A DNA stretch of 64,000 nt from Agelaius tricolor (GCA_023055355.1 JALJCS010000016.1:744001-808000), one strand, 5' to 3'. Positions 1 through 12,615 are shown, counted from the first letter of the stretch. Numbers and translations: made by a program. The notes: generated from the sequence alone by a model not told the origin.

Positions 1-3000
1 GCTCTGCCAAAAGCATCCAAGACTTCAGTGAAATGGGAATGAACAGGCAGGATTTTATTGTTTAGCAATGCTGAATTAATACATGTGCTGATTATGATTA
101 ATAAACAGAGGGAAGAGCACATCAGCTCTGTCCCCTGTGCAGGCAGTGACAGCCCAGCACCCTGTCAGGACACAGGACACAGCCACAACCCCACAACAGA
201 GCTCCCTGTCCTCAATGAGGGGCTTTTCTGCCCAGGGATCAGTAAAGGAGAACTGAAATTTTGTATTAGTCCCACCAATTATTAGTCAGGTAAGTCCAAT
301 CTAAAACACAGGGATGAACATCTTTCACTCACTTAATTCTAGTATTTTTATGTTAATCCCAGGCAAAATCAAGCTTTTAATTAAAAGAATTAGCAGTTCT
401 TACTTACTTAAACGACGACACACATTAGTAGGTATGACCCAGCAGGAGTGATCTTACCCTCTGTGTGCACAAAGATTTCCTCCAGCTGCTTGGTGAGGAA
501 GGTCAGGGTGAGGTTCAGCAGCTGCTCGGAGAAGGGCTTGCTGTGAGGCTCCATATCATTGGCTTGGATGGCTGAGCAGAGCAAGTTTAGAGCTGGCCTG
601 AGCTCCTCCAGATCTGCAATGGGTCCAGAAACAGCTCACACATCATCATCAGCATCCTGCACTGAGCCAGGGGGAGAGAGGGTGAAATGAGCCTCTGAGC
701 AGCTGAGCTTCTTCACTCACTTCTCAGGTAGGACTGGGAGGCAGCACCCCCAGGCTGCTCAGGCCCAGGGCAGGCTGCAGACAGACTGAAAACACTTCCT
801 TTGCTTTTCAAAAACAAGTCCACCGTGTCCAGCTGGCGATTCTCCAAACCTGCCTGCACAAACAGAAGCAGGACAATTAAGCATGGATTTACACCCATAC
901 ACCATACACTTGCTGCTGGGATTCTTACTCCAGCCTCAGTGACACACACAGGAAACCAGAGGGGATTTAAACTCTGTGAGCAGCACCTGCAGCAACAAGG
1001 TGACCTGCCAGGCTCCTCAGCCAGGCTCTGCTCCAGCCCTGCCCTGGATCTCCACACAAAAAATGCTATTGCAGCAATATGAAGTGAATACTATGAGAAT
1101 CAGGACTCTGAATAAGCTTACAGCAATTTTATAAGAACAGCACAATAAACACAGAAATCTAGTTCCAAGGATTTCTTTTCATAGCTAACATTTTGCAAGG
1201 GGACAAAAACTGCTGCAGAAACTGGCAAAATTGCTTTTGGGTTCATTTAAGAGGGAATTTTGAGCACTGCTTTGTTCTCTTTTATTAATGTGCATTCACT
1301 TTGCTGCTGTACTTCTTCCTTTGGGTTACTCATCTGCTTGGGGTTTTGCTGTTTATTCAATAACTAAACCACTTTCTTTTGCCCCTAGGTTTGAGGCACA
1401 CTTTTAATTGTGTCTAAACCCACACTGGCATTGCCAAACTGCATTCAATGCTTTGAATACAGAGTTTGTTTTTTGCAGGACAGCTTGCAAACAACAGGCA
1501 GCTTTCCTCACCTCGAGGGCATGGATGGGAATGGAGCACCTCTCCCAGCCATTGAGGTGGCACAGGGAATCCACGACCCCGGCGCTGCCGAACATCATCA
1601 GCCTGGTCAGGAACTCCTCCTGAGTGACCCCAAACAGGACCAGGGACAGACCAAGCTCTGAACGACACAACCAAGCCATTATTAAAGGCACAGCAGCCCC
1701 TTTCTGGGCAGCAGCATCTCTACCCACTGCTGCTTCCAGAACAGTGAGGCAAGGCTGCAGCGGCTCCCTTTGGGTTTCCCCAAGCAGGACCACGATGGAA
1801 GTTACCCACCAGCAGCCAGGTAAAACACTAAAATCCCCTAAAGCAGCTGTCTCAGGACAGTTTGTGAGCCCTCACCTGTCAGCAGCAGACACAGTGGCAG
1901 CTCTGCACTGCACTCCACATAGACACTGCTTCTGCCAAAGTGGGAACACGTCACGTCCTGGGACTCAAAATCCCAGAGCGCCAGAGACAGCCCCATGTCC
2001 TGTGCCTGCAGCACAAACACAGCCTTGGCTCCAGTCACCAGTTTGCACTCCAGTTTCACCGTTTCCTGGGCTGCTCCCACGGGGATTTGTGCCCACTGCT
2101 GTCCTGCACCCCCAGGCTGGCCTTGGAGCGCTGGGGAAGCTGCCCATGTGACAGCCCGGGGCACAAAGGCCACCATCCTCTCTGGATCCTCGCAAACTTC
2201 AGGATCGTGATCTTCCAGATGGGTAAAAAACTGATACCAGGGCAAATTCAAGTCGTTCACCAACTCTGGAGAGCCTGGTGCTCTTCTTCTCCTGACTCTG
2301 TCCCACAGTGAGGATAGGTGTGCCTTCCAGGACCTGCCCAGGGGACAGAGTCACCTCAACACCACGTATTACCCCAGGAACAAGGCAGGTAAAGCTTTCT
2401 CAGTTAAATAAAATGCACTTAGAGCTCATCAAACCCATCCAACATCCTGCATTTTAAGCTTACGACAGCCTCTTTATTTACATTTAAATACCCCCTGCAG
2501 CCAAACTGAGTGACCACAGCTGGATCCACTGACAACATCCATGTCCAGCATTTTAGTGAAAAGTTTTCTTTTCCTCACAGAAAATGCCAATTAAAAGATA
2601 GTAGAACAGTTATAGATAGTTATATAAAAATTATTTTTATAGATAGTTATAAATAAATTATAATTATAGATAGTTATATATAAATGTTCTACTATTTTTA
2701 ATTGATAACAAATAGTTATCAATTAAAAAAACGTAGAACAGAATTAACTCCAGGACTGACCCTTTCTCATCTATACACCAAGTCATAACTGACATGCTTT
2801 ATTATTATCAATACTCTAAGACTCACAGGTGACCCCAAAGCAGCAATTCCTGTTTGGAAGCTGTCCAATGCCACACCTAAAGCTGTCTTGGTCCACCCCA
2901 AGTTCAAAACATTTACAGCAGAATGGCTGATTTTACCTGTCCCAACTACACCTGAGAAAACAGATCAGCAGTTTATTATCAGTGATGCAGAGGAGACAAA

Positions 3001-6000
3001 GGCCAGCCTGTGTCAGGAGCTCTTCCCTCCTGTACCTGTCTGTGCGGAAGGGCAGCGGCAGGAGCTCCATGCTGTGCTCAGAGCTGGCCAGCTCATCCTC
3101 ATCCAGTCCCTCTGCAGGCTTCACCGGGAGATTTTCAGGATCTCTCTTACAGAGCAAATGTTCAGGGAACTGTCTGTAAAGAAATAAATACGAAATTTCA
3201 CCTTGCTCAGATGATTTAAGATGTTTTTTTCATGTTTAACTCCTCCAGGAGCTCTGGGTGCAGTTTTCTCTCAGGGTAACAGGTGAGCCATCAAAACCTG
3301 ATGCTCCTTCCTTTGAGGTGGACACCACCTCTTAATTACCAGCTGGCCCTAATTCATCAAGCTGAATCAGTACAGCTGTACCAGCACAGTTTGATAATTC
3401 CATACCCCACAGTACTTCTAAAAGCTTCTACCACCCACCCCTGGCACTGAGAGCACCTCATCTTCCTGGAAAAAATATGAAGGGCAAGACAAAGTTTATC
3501 TGCTTGTTAACAGACAGATTAAAATAAAGAGATGTTATAGACACAGCTTCCTTTGTGACAGAGAATAAATTGGAGCAAGCAATGCAAGGACGATCTTTAA
3601 ACAAAGAAGGAATTTCTGCTCTAGCACAGAAGTCAGAGCTAAAAGCTGCCAGCACCCCGGTGAGGACAGGCACAGAATGCAGGAGCTCTGAGGGTCAGGG
3701 AGCCCACAGCCCTCTCCTGGGAGTGTACCTGAAGTAGGTGTTGAGCTGCACAGCCAGGGCCCACTGGCAGCTGTTGGTGACCACGGCCATGCTGAGGTCA
3801 GGAGACACCGCCAGGGCAGCCAGGGGGGACACAGGGGCTGGGCCCTGCCCCTGCCCAGCCCCCAGGGCAACACCCACCCTCCCAAGGGTGGCACCATCAC
3901 TGCAGTCAAATATGTCTGCAAGCAGCATCAAAGAAAAGCCCAGGCCTGGAGGGAACACCAGAGCAGTTACACAGCAGGGGAAGGGGCTGGGGTTTGGCTC
4001 CAGGAGGAGGGAAAGGCAAGAGGACTTCACTGTGCTCTGATGTGCCAGAGGAGGTGAGCAGGGACAGGTTAATGGCAGCTGCTGGAGCTGACAGGCCTGA
4101 GCCCCTGCTCATCCCCACACAAACCTGCCTCCCAGGCTCCCTGGGAGCCTGCAGATCATTTCTGGTTTAATTTAGCCGTGAGGTGACAGCAGAAATCAGC
4201 CAGTTACACACAGACCCATGAATCAAACCCCTTAATGAAACCCATAAACCCAGGTCTGTAGTGGGAAAGCCTGCACACACAGCTATGGCACTGCTCTACA
4301 ACAACCAGGATTTGGCTGCACGACCCTCTCTGCAGGCACCACTTAAACATCTGTAAAGAAATTTCTGCTCAGCCCTGACAGCAGAGAAAAGCAGCTTTGC
4401 TCTTCCAGATGATTTTTCCCTGATCTCTCCTGCAAAGGATACAAATCCAGCCAGCACTGTCCAACAGGAACAGGATCCCCCTGCAGAACTGGGAGTCTGC
4501 AATCCTCCCCACAGCTCCTGGAGGCAGGGCCAGGGGGAAGCAGCCACAGGGCTCTGGGGCTGAGCCTTCCCCGGGAAAGGTCAGGTGCACAAGGAGAAAC
4601 TGGTTCAGCAGAAGTTTGCACTTGTTGTTTCCAAAAGACAGAATCTTCACAGAGGAAATTGAAGGCAGACCTGTAAATTTAAACATATTTAAATTTCAGA
4701 TTACAGCCAGCTAGACCTTTGATTTGTAAAGGAATCCCAAGAAAATGACAGCTCAAACTCATTGCCCCAGTTCCCATCCTAACAGAAGTTGGGGTGGTTG
4801 GTTTTAAATCTCACTTTCTGTGCCAGGGGCACTAATTCTAGAACCATTTCCCAAAACTTTTTATGTGGCTTTTTCAGTGGACAATACTATGAAGAACATT
4901 AAAAAAATCCACACAAAATAGGATTTCAGTCAGCACTGGGAAGAAAAGCTACAAACTTTGGAAATAAAATATTTTAGGAAGGGAGACTGTTTAAGAACAT
5001 GTAAAATACCAAAGCCTCATTCTAACAGCACACTATATTTGCTAATCATAAAATACAAGGTTAAATGTTTGTCTTTGCAGGGTTATTGATGAGCCTTGTC
5101 TCCCTTTTCTTCCCATCAGTCCCAATATTAAAGTTAAAATTTGAGAGAGCAGGGTCGCATATATCTTATTAAAATTCATTTTTAACTTTGTATCATTAAA
5201 AAATGACCCTACAAGAGTTTTATTCTTTCTGGCAACGTCACCTTTGAACACAGAAATGTCCCCATTATTTTTCAAGCCCATGAATCCTGCTGATCCCATT
5301 GGATCAGTGGGGAGGTAACTGAAATTCCCTGGTGCTCCATCCCACCAGGAGCAGCAGAACCAGAGCTGCAGTATTTCACACATGCCACACATTGAAATGT
5401 ACTCACTGATGTTTTTAGCTTCAAGGAGCTTTCTCAGCGTCTCTGCCTCACAGCTGTGCAGGGAATTGGAGTTGTGCTTTCCATCTTCTACACTGAACTC
5501 ATAGACAAACAGGTCATGGCTTTGAGCAAGAGCCAGGAGCTTTGTCTTGGTGGACTGTGAACCATCATCTTCCGAGCTGTCCCACAGGAAGCTGAAGGGG
5601 AAACATTCAGAGAGGTTATGGCTTTATTCCCTCTCCCCATTTCCCACTCTGACCATTCTGGGTGTGCACTGGCAGGGGACAACACCTCAGCACTGAAAGC
5701 CCTGCTGCCACCCTGGCCCTCCCAGCACTGAACTGCTCCATCCCTGGCAGGACAGAGCCTGAGGAGCCCCAGCTCCTGCTCCTCCTCCTCTCCAGGATAA
5801 AGGGGTTCCATCCTCTCCATTTTTCACTCCAGCCACCCAGGACACCAGGGATGCTCTGCTTCAGGAGAACACCAGCACAAGGGAGAGCAGAACACACTGT
5901 CCATTCCAGACTTTTCCCTGGTTTTTGGGCTGAGAACCCCTCCAGGTGTGTCACACCTGCTCCGTGGTGATGGGGAGGGGACAGAGAGTGACCAGCTCAG

Positions 6001-7292
6001 CACGGGGCAGGGCAAAGCAGAGAGCAGAGCCCTGTGACAGCCCTGAAACACTGCCCAGCCCCGGAATGTCCCAGGCCAGGCTGGACACTGGGGCTGGGAG
6101 CAGCCTGGGACAGCGGCAGCGTCCCTGCCATGGCAGGGGTGGCACTGGGTGGGATTTAATGTCCCTCACAGCCGGAGCAGCTGGGGATTCTGTGTGACAC
6201 AGAACGTCCGGCTGCTGCTGCCGCCGGACACTGCAGATGCTCAGAACTAAGGTGCGGGTTTGGCTCGGCACGGAAGCTGCCAAAGCAGATGCTGGAGCCA
6301 CCACGCGTTAAAGCCACCATGTGACCGCCGAGTGTCACCCGGGCTGGCCCCGGCTGCGGGGGAGGCGCAGCACTCGGGGCACTGCGGCGTGAAGCAACAG
6401 CCCGACAGACAGACAGACAAACCCTTCTTGTTTGCTCTGGGATCAGCTGCCGTGAGCACATCCGGCCAGAGAGACACACACCACCCGGCCAGACAGACAC
6501 ACATCACCCGGCAGGACGGGCAGACAGACCCAGCCCCGGCGCGGCTCCGGGAGCGCTCCCGTTGCGGACCCGCAGTCCCGCAGCCCCGGCCCGCACTCAC
6601 TGAGCCCAGGCTCCCCGCAGTCCCGGCCCGCACTCACTGAGCCCAGGCTCCCCGCAGTCCCGCAGCCCCGGCCCGCACTCACTGAGCCCAGGCTCCCCGC
6701 AGTCCCGCAGCCCCGGCCCGCACTCACTGAGCCCAGGCTCCCCGCAGGACGCTGCCCGCAGCCCGGGCCCGCACTCACTGAGCCCAGGCTCCCCGCAGTC
6801 CCGGCCCGCACTCACTGAGCCCAGGCTCCCCGCAGGACGCTGCCCGCAGCCCCGGCCCGCACTCACTCAGCCCAGGCTCCCCGCAGTCCCGGCCCGCACT
6901 CACTGAGCCCAGGCTCCCCGCAGGACGCTGCCCGCAGCCCCGGCCCGCACTCACTGAGCCCAGGCTCCCCGCAGTCCCGCAGCCCCGGCCCGCACTCACT
7001 CAGCCCAGGCTCCCCGCAGTCCCGCAGCCCCGGCCCGCACTCACTGAGCCCAGGCTCCCCGCAGGACGCTGCCCGCAGCCCCGGCCCGCACTCACTCAGC
7101 CCAGGCTCCCGGCAGGACGCTGCCCCGGGCCCGCCCGGCCCCCAGCGACTCCAGGCGGATGCCGCCGGCCAGCAGCACGGTGCCCAGGGCGTGCCGGGCC
7201 CTGCTCAGCCGCACCCGCGCCGCGCCCCGCGCCTGCTCCGAGCGGGGCACCAGCAGCACACGCAGCTCCGCCCGGGCCCCGGCCGCCGCCAT
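1..7292 (-). CDS. SPG11: SPG11 (spatacsin), 5' part, exons 1-9, partial
   Basis: Spatacsin is a large cytosolic protein that works with spastizin and AP-5 in lysosome reformation and endosomal sorting; loss in humans causes hereditary spastic paraplegia 11. Exons inferred on the minus strand, with phases that agree: 7096-7292, 5407-5591, 4443-4670, 3729-3915, 3036-3173, 1876-2291, 1512-1657, 721-853, 458-613. Recognition rests on segments such as VTQEEFL, SLCHLNGWERCSIPIHALE and ENRQLDTVDLFLKSK, which match human spatacsin closely. Exon 3 ends at a weak donor (GTATCC), but joining it to exon 4 restores a W-I-Y-I-F-D run as in human. A possible 15-nt microexon lies at 2937-2951. The start at 7292 is chosen because MAAAG resembles the human start; an upstream in-frame ATG exists. 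Bases 1-457 are intron 9, where I see nothing else. The gene is head-to-head with CIAO2A. Confidence 0.9.
2588..2740. repeat. AT-rich three-arm inverted repeat
   Basis: Arm 1 (2588-2608) and arm 2 (2685-2704) are near-perfect reverse complements, differing by one base, around a 76-bp AT-rich core. Arm 3 (2720-2740) repeats arm 1 in direct orientation 15 bp after arm 2. Either pair could form a hairpin. It sits in the SPG11 intron before exon 6 and resembles a degraded MITE or a palindromic AT-rich element; no family is recognised. Confidence 0.6.
2937..2951 (-). other. SPG11: Candidate 15-nt microexon of SPG11
   Basis: On the minus strand a pyrimidine-rich TTTTCTCAG acceptor is followed 15 nt later by a CAG|GTAAAA donor. 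The insert keeps phase 2 to phase 2 and would add C-S-W-D-R after T-D-R; human spatacsin has D-R-S-W-K at this point. Skipping it is also in frame, so both forms are possible. This is inference from splice signals and a short similarity. Confidence 0.4.
6060..6160 (-). mobile_element. CR1 LINE fragment
   Basis: It reads as the reverse complement of the common bird CR1 3' region (GGCAGGGAC, block of grouped CCAGGC and GCCTGG words). It is short and diverged and lies in SPG11 intron 1. Confidence 0.45.
6590..7125 (-). repeat. Minisatellite of SPG11 exon 1 donor copies
   Basis: Twelve copies of a 37-51 bp unit, each with GGAGCCTGGGCT(C/G)A followed by GTGAGTGCGGG on the minus strand. The copy nearest the gene (donor GT at 7094-7095) is the real exon 1 edge; eleven more lie downstream in intron 1, near 7038, 6992, 6948, 6897, 6860, 6809, 6771, 6721, 6675, 6631 and 6593 (plus-strand CACTCACT positions). 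Unit length varies through two alternative spacers (TCCCGCAG or GACGCTGCCCGCAG). Every copy keeps a consensus 5' splice site. Confidence 0.9.
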
Positions 7293-7970
7293 CCTCCGGC
7301 CCGGCCTCAGCGCCGCCCGACGCGCCCGGCCCGAGCCGCCGCCATCCCGGCGGGGCCGCCCCTCGTTCCGGTCAGCTGGGCACCGCCGGGCCCGACTACA
7401 ACCCCCGGCACACACCGCGGCACAGCAATGCGCGCTGGGAGCTGTAGTTCCCCCCCGGCCCGCAACTTCAGCAGACTTTTCTTTATCTTTAAGTAGAATT
7501 CTCTGTATATTTCCTCTGATCTCTGTTGTAGATGCATCCCCATGGCATTTCTGCGTCCCCACTCTGCGGCAGCGGCTGTCTCGAGGGCCCCTCTATGTCC
7601 TGGAGCTGTCCTGGGCTCTCTCTGTGTCCCGGGAGGTCCCTTTGTGTCCACACTCTGTGCCCCGGGGCTGTCCCGGGGGTCTCTCCGTGTCCCCACTCGC
7701 TGTCCCGGGGTCCTTTCGTGTCCCGGAGCTATCCCGGCGATCTCCCTGTGTCCCGGGGCTGTCCCGGGGGTCTCTCTGTGTCCCCTCTCCGTGTCCCGGG
7801 GTCTCTCCGTGTCCCGTCCCCGGAGGCGAGGTCACGCCCCACATGGGCGTGGTTCCCGGTACCTCCCCGCCCATTGGCCGGCCCCGGTCCCGCCCCCGGC
7901 TGCCATTGGCCAGTGCCGCCCCGCCCAGGCGGAAGCGCGGCGGCCCGCGGGCCGATGGCGGAGCGCGGCC
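7293..7970. promoter_or_regulatory. SPG11/CIAO2A bidirectional promoter
   Basis: The two start codons face away from each other across 678 bp of CpG-rich DNA without a TATA box. Two ZNF143/Staf-like sites are present in inverted orientation: ACTACAACCCCCGGCA at 7395-7410, and its near reverse complement GCTGGGAGCTGTAGTTC ending at 7450. Two reverse CCAAT boxes (ATTGG) lie near 7872 and 7906 beside GC boxes, close to CIAO2A. Bases 7600-7820 are a loose tandem of GTCCCGGGG / CTCTCTGTGTCC words. An out-of-frame ATG at 7955 could act as a short upstream ORF for CIAO2A. The ZNF143 calls rest on motif match only. Confidence 0.7.
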
Positions 7971-10221
7971 ATGGCGCTGGCGCTGGCGCTGCTGTGGCAG
8001 GCGCTGGGCCGGGTGTGGCGGAGCCCCGCCAGTAGCGCCCGCCATGCGCCCCCGAGCCGCGCCATGGAGCACGACAGGGCCATCGAGGTCTACGGTGACT
8101 GCCGGGGGGCGCGGGGGCCGCGGGGGGAGCCCCGGGCGCGGTGCCGGTTTGCCCTTGGGGGGCTGAGGGGGAACGCGCGGGGTCCTGAGGGGCTCGGAGC
8201 GCTGAGGGGGCCCCGAGGGGCTGGGCAGGGAGAAAGGGCCTGCTTGGCTCGTTGGGATCGCTTGTGGCTTCCAAAGAGTGAACCTTTGGAACTGAACACT
8301 TCTATCAGCAGTGCCGGGAAGGGGTGCTCGTGGAAATCCCTTTTGTGAGTCCCAGGGAAGATTCCTTATTGTGCCCCTTGTCTCAGATATAATCCGGACT
8401 ATCCGGGACCCGGAGAAGCCAAACACTTTGGAAGAACTGGAAGTGGTGACGGAAAACTGCGTGGAAGTGCAGGAGATAGGGGAGGATGAATATCTGGTCA
8501 TCATCAGGTTTACACCAACAGTACCTCATTGCTCCTTGGCCACTCTCATCGGTGAGATTCCTTTAATTAGATCACAAACAAAGAGCTCGGGGTCCCTTGA
8601 GGCTGCCTGGATGCCACCAGTCCCAGTGCAGATTCAGTCTTGCCTGCCTGTGTTGGTTTGATCAGGAATTGCAGCTTGAGAACCCAGCCACCAGTGCAAC
8701 CAAACCAAAAACCAAACCAAACCAAAAAAAACCCCAAATCCAGAGAAATGGGGACAGCCATCTGTTTGTGTCATGTTAGGGAATCTCTTCAAAGAGAGAT
8801 TCCTCTCAAAACTCTGCTGGGAAGTGGTACAGAATTCCTTCTTTGTATTCTCCAAGTTACTTCAGTAATGTTATTAACTGAGTTTGTCAACTCTTAAACT
8901 TTTAAAAAGAAAAAAAAGTACAACTTTCTGCTTGTCCCCTTTCCCTCTGTGCCTTGTGCTGCTCAGAGCACAGAAGGACACTGTCACTTACACTGGTTAT
9001 TAAACATGGATTCCCTGAAAATGCTCCCCAGACCTTCAATTTTACAGGAAAATCTCTTTTGTGTTCTCTTTTAACAGGTCTTTGTTTAAGAATAAAACTT
9101 CAGAGATGTTTGCCTTTTAGACACAAGGTAAAGTGCCTGGTTTGAAGCCTGTTTTACATTCCATGAATGAATGTCAGCCTCCATAAATTAAACACAGACC
9201 TTTAGAGACTTGACCCCAATAATGTAAGGTAACATTAGTTACCTGAGGATCTCTGCAGTTGATTTTTGGGTGGTGGTTCTGTTTTTGTAGCTGCTCCACG
9301 CTCCCAGCTGAGCACTGCAGAGGGAGCTCCTGGCAGCAGTGCCTCCTGGGGCAGCAGGGTGACAGCCCTGGGTGTGGGGATGGGATTCCACTGCTGTGGT
9401 GCCCCTAACACTGCTGATCTCTCCTCCAGCTGGAAATCTACATTTCTGAGGGCACACATTCCACGGAGGAGGACAGTGAGTACAGCCTGTGCATGCTGCT
9501 GCTTCAGCCTCTTGTGCCCCGTCCTCTGCTCCCCTGCCTCCCCAGAAACTAATCCCCTATCAGAGCCTGCAAACCCAGTGGCATCAAGGTGTCCCCAGGG
9601 CTGTGGTGGCTCTGTGACCACCTGCTGGCTGCTGCTTTGGTTTTATAACAAAGCGCCCCAGTTCTGGCAGGGGTTTGTAACAAAAGTTGAGTAATTGACG
9701 GGAGGAGCTGCCTCAGCTGCTGGCCCCACTGTCCTGAACTCCCCACACCAAATCTGGATGTTTCTCAGGCAGGTTTTGCAGCAAAGCTGGCAGGACCTGG
9801 GTGTTCTGCCCAGCCAGAGCCAGGCCCTGTCCCAGCAGTGCCCAGAGCATTCAGTGCCTGCCAGAAATGGGATATTGTGGTTAAAGAGCTGTACACTGAA
9901 CCTGGGCCACTCATTTACCCTGAATATCACCCTCGGATTTGGGACATGCCACTGGAACACCTCACACCCTTTTCCTGAGCCAGAAAAGTGACAGGAATTG
10001 TGATTTCCCATGGTTGCTTTGTGGTGACTGCGCCTGCATCTGCCTCGTTCCCCGTTTCCCAGCAATGCCCCTCGATGTGCCCTTTCCTGCTGAGCCCCTG
10101 AGCCCTGTGCTGGTGTTTTGCAGTCAACAAGCAGATCAATGACAAGGAGAGGGTGGCAGCAGCCATGGAGAACCCGAACCTGCGCGAGATCGTGGAGCAG
10201 TGCGTCACTGAGCCCGACTAG
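7971..10221 (+). CDS. CIAO2A: CIAO2A (FAM96A), cytosolic Fe-S assembly component 2A
   Basis: MIP18-family protein that acts with CIAO1 in cytosolic iron-sulfur assembly, serving IRP1 maturation in mammals. Five exons: 7971-8094, 8387-8551, 9078-9127, 9430-9475, 10124-10221. They total 483 nt, giving 160 residues and a stop, the same length as human. The core is nearly identical to human: [65 protein letters not shown], and ...EPD at the end. The family cysteine in the H-C-S-L motif is present. The N-terminal 30 residues are a hydrophobic/basic leader that differs from human. An in-frame ATG at 8064 in good context (GCCATGG) corresponds to the internal methionine also present in human and may give a shorter form. 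All introns have GT-AG ends. Confidence 0.95.
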
Positions 10222-10545
10222 GGGCACGGCCCCGCTGCAAGCTGAGCAAGTCAAATAATCAACGCCTTGGGGTTTATACTTGAGTTGTTTTTATCTTCCA
10301 TGTGGTTTTCTTTTTTTAAAGACAAATTGTTTATAAGATAGATTTAAATTATGAGGAATCAGTCTCTAAAGGAAGCTGGAAGTTTGTAATTTTTGGTGTC
10401 CAGAGGAATATTTTGTGATTCAAAGCAACACATCTGCATTGCCTTCTGAGGGACGTTGTGATACAAATTCAGTTTTGCAAGTTGAATTTCTACATTGTTT
10501 CAATCACTGCACTGTAAAAATAAAACAGATTCTTGTACTGAAATG
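10222..10545 (+). terminator. CIAO2A: CIAO2A 3' UTR and polyadenylation signal
   Basis: AATAAA at 10519-10524 follows about 300 bp of AT-rich 3' UTR and precedes a T/G-rich stretch (TTTTGGTTTTTTT near 10568), as expected for cleavage near 10545. Position of cleavage is inferred. Confidence 0.7.
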
Positions 10546-12615
10546 TTGCTTCCTGGGTCCTGAATTTGTTTTGGTTTTTTTCTTGAAGATCAAGTTTAGA
10601 TTTCTGTTACAGAAATTAATTTCATTCAGCTTCTTTGGTGTTGATAAACATTAAAGCTGAAATTAATTCAGAAGAAGAATTTGGAGCTGAGGGACTGCAC
10701 TAGAACAAGATTTTTACTGGGACACAATTCCTGCCAAATCCTTGTGCTCTTTTCCCTGTTAGTGTCACACACTTCTGATTCTGGAAGCTTTGCTTCACAA
10801 CCACCCTGAGGGTGAAGTTTCCCTGTGGATGAGAACTCGACCCTGCTTTTCCTCCTGACTTGCCTGCAGTGTGGGAGGCGACAGCATCCCCCAGCCCCTC
10901 CTGCTGGCTGCCACTGTCCTGCTCCTGTCACCGCTCCCTCGCTGCCCTCACCTGGAGCACCCACGACATTTCCAGCTGCCACCTTTCCCACTGGGGCCAG
11001 GGCTCCTTCCAGCAGCTCTGGAGCTGAGCAGGGATTTATGGAGTTACCTTTCCCTGGGGATCGGGCAGTTCCCTCCTGCTCCTCCTCCCAGGGCAGATGT
11101 CCAGGATCTGCTGCCGTGGCTCCTGAGGGCTTTGGGAACTGCTGCTCCCTGGTTTGTGGCTGTTCCATGGGGAGAGATCCTTGGGGCACAGAGCAAACAT
11201 CTGTGGGGATTTCAGGGATTTGTGGCCGTTTTAATAAACCCCATAAAGCTTCCCTGAGGGCACGGAAGCATGGAATGGACTCAGCATTATAAACAGGGAA
11301 TGTTCCCCTTGGCAAACCACTGACCTGCTCCATGGCACCCCTCCCCTCAAGTGCCAAAGCAGCTGAAGAAATTAATTAAAGGGGGAGGAGAACAATCCCC
11401 TTTTTTCCACAGATTCCTGCAGGTGTGGAAAACCACTTCTCAACTCCAGTTACTCAGCTTCAGTTAAATTTCAGTTAAATTTCAAACTCCTTTGTAGCCC
11501 GTGGACAGATGTGCCTCATGTGCCAGCACAGGGGACATGTCCTGTGTCCCACCCCACAGCTGGGCAGGGGCCCAGGCAGGTCATTCCTGCAGGCATGGAC
11601 CAAATGCTCCAGGAGCCTGAGCTGCCATTATCTGCTGGCTTCTTTCCTGGAATTTGCTTTTTTTTTGCCCTCCAGCAGAGGGGTTGGTATTTTCTTTTCA
11701 GAGCGCAGATATCTCTGCCAGCACGGAGGTTCTGTGGGTCCTGGGGCCAGGAGATAGCAGCTCCTCTCCTGGGTGGGCTCCTGAGGGCTCTGTGTGCCCC
11801 TGCACAGCTCGGTGCCACCACCCAAACTGCACCCCCAGCTCTGACAAAAGCTCAGGGGACATGGGATGCTCTGGTGACCCTAAGGTGACTCTCCTGGTCC
11901 CTGCAGTGCCCTGGGGTCCTCAGTGCTGAGGGCTTTGTGCTGGGGCACAGAGGGTGAAAGGTCTTCTCTGGAGCAACAATTTGGGAAAATGGGCCAGATC
12001 CCAAACCCGGGCCTCGGGAAGCAGGGATGTTCCCAGTTCCACGGGCACTGGAGCATTGCTGGGGCACTGGGAGGTGACTCCGGGAGCTGCTGCACTTCCC
12101 AGCGTTTCCAGTTGAACTGGGCTCGGGATCCCTGTCCCTCCCCGCCGCTGCTGCCCCACGGACCGGGCTGGGCAGAGGCTCTGCTGCCATCGGCCTCTGG
12201 GGACACTGAGGAGGGGACGGGGACAGCTCCAGGGGATCACATCAGGCAGGATTTGGGGTGCTGGAGGAACTCGGGACGTTCCTCCAAACCCGGGAGGACG
12301 CACACGGGCCACCGTCCTCACCTGGAGCAAAAGGTCCTAAAATCGTTCCTTGGGATTAGGAATCCTTTGCATTTACAGCGGGGAGGGACAACTGCAGAGG
12401 GCACCAGCGACCCACGGCACCGCTGTGCCGGGAGGGGCCTGCCGGGAACCCATCCCGGGGACCCATCCCGGGGACCCTCCCGGCTCCGGGACCATCCCGG
12501 GGACTCGGCCCGGCTCCGGGACCATGCCGGGGACCCCCGGGGGTTGCTGGAGGAGCTGCGGACAAGCTGGAAGCGGAGGAGCGGCCGGGGCTGAGCTGAG
12601 CGGGCTCTGCGCTCT

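Noticed and set aside
5042..5392. 116-codon minus-strand frame in SPG11 intron 2
   Set aside because: No resemblance to spatacsin or to any family I know, no fitting splice sites, and exon 2 joins exon 3 with correct phase without it.
7542..7970. In-frame upstream extension of CIAO2A exon 1
   Set aside because: The frame is open, but it covers the promoter repeat; the ATG at 7971 gives the same total length as human CIAO2A.
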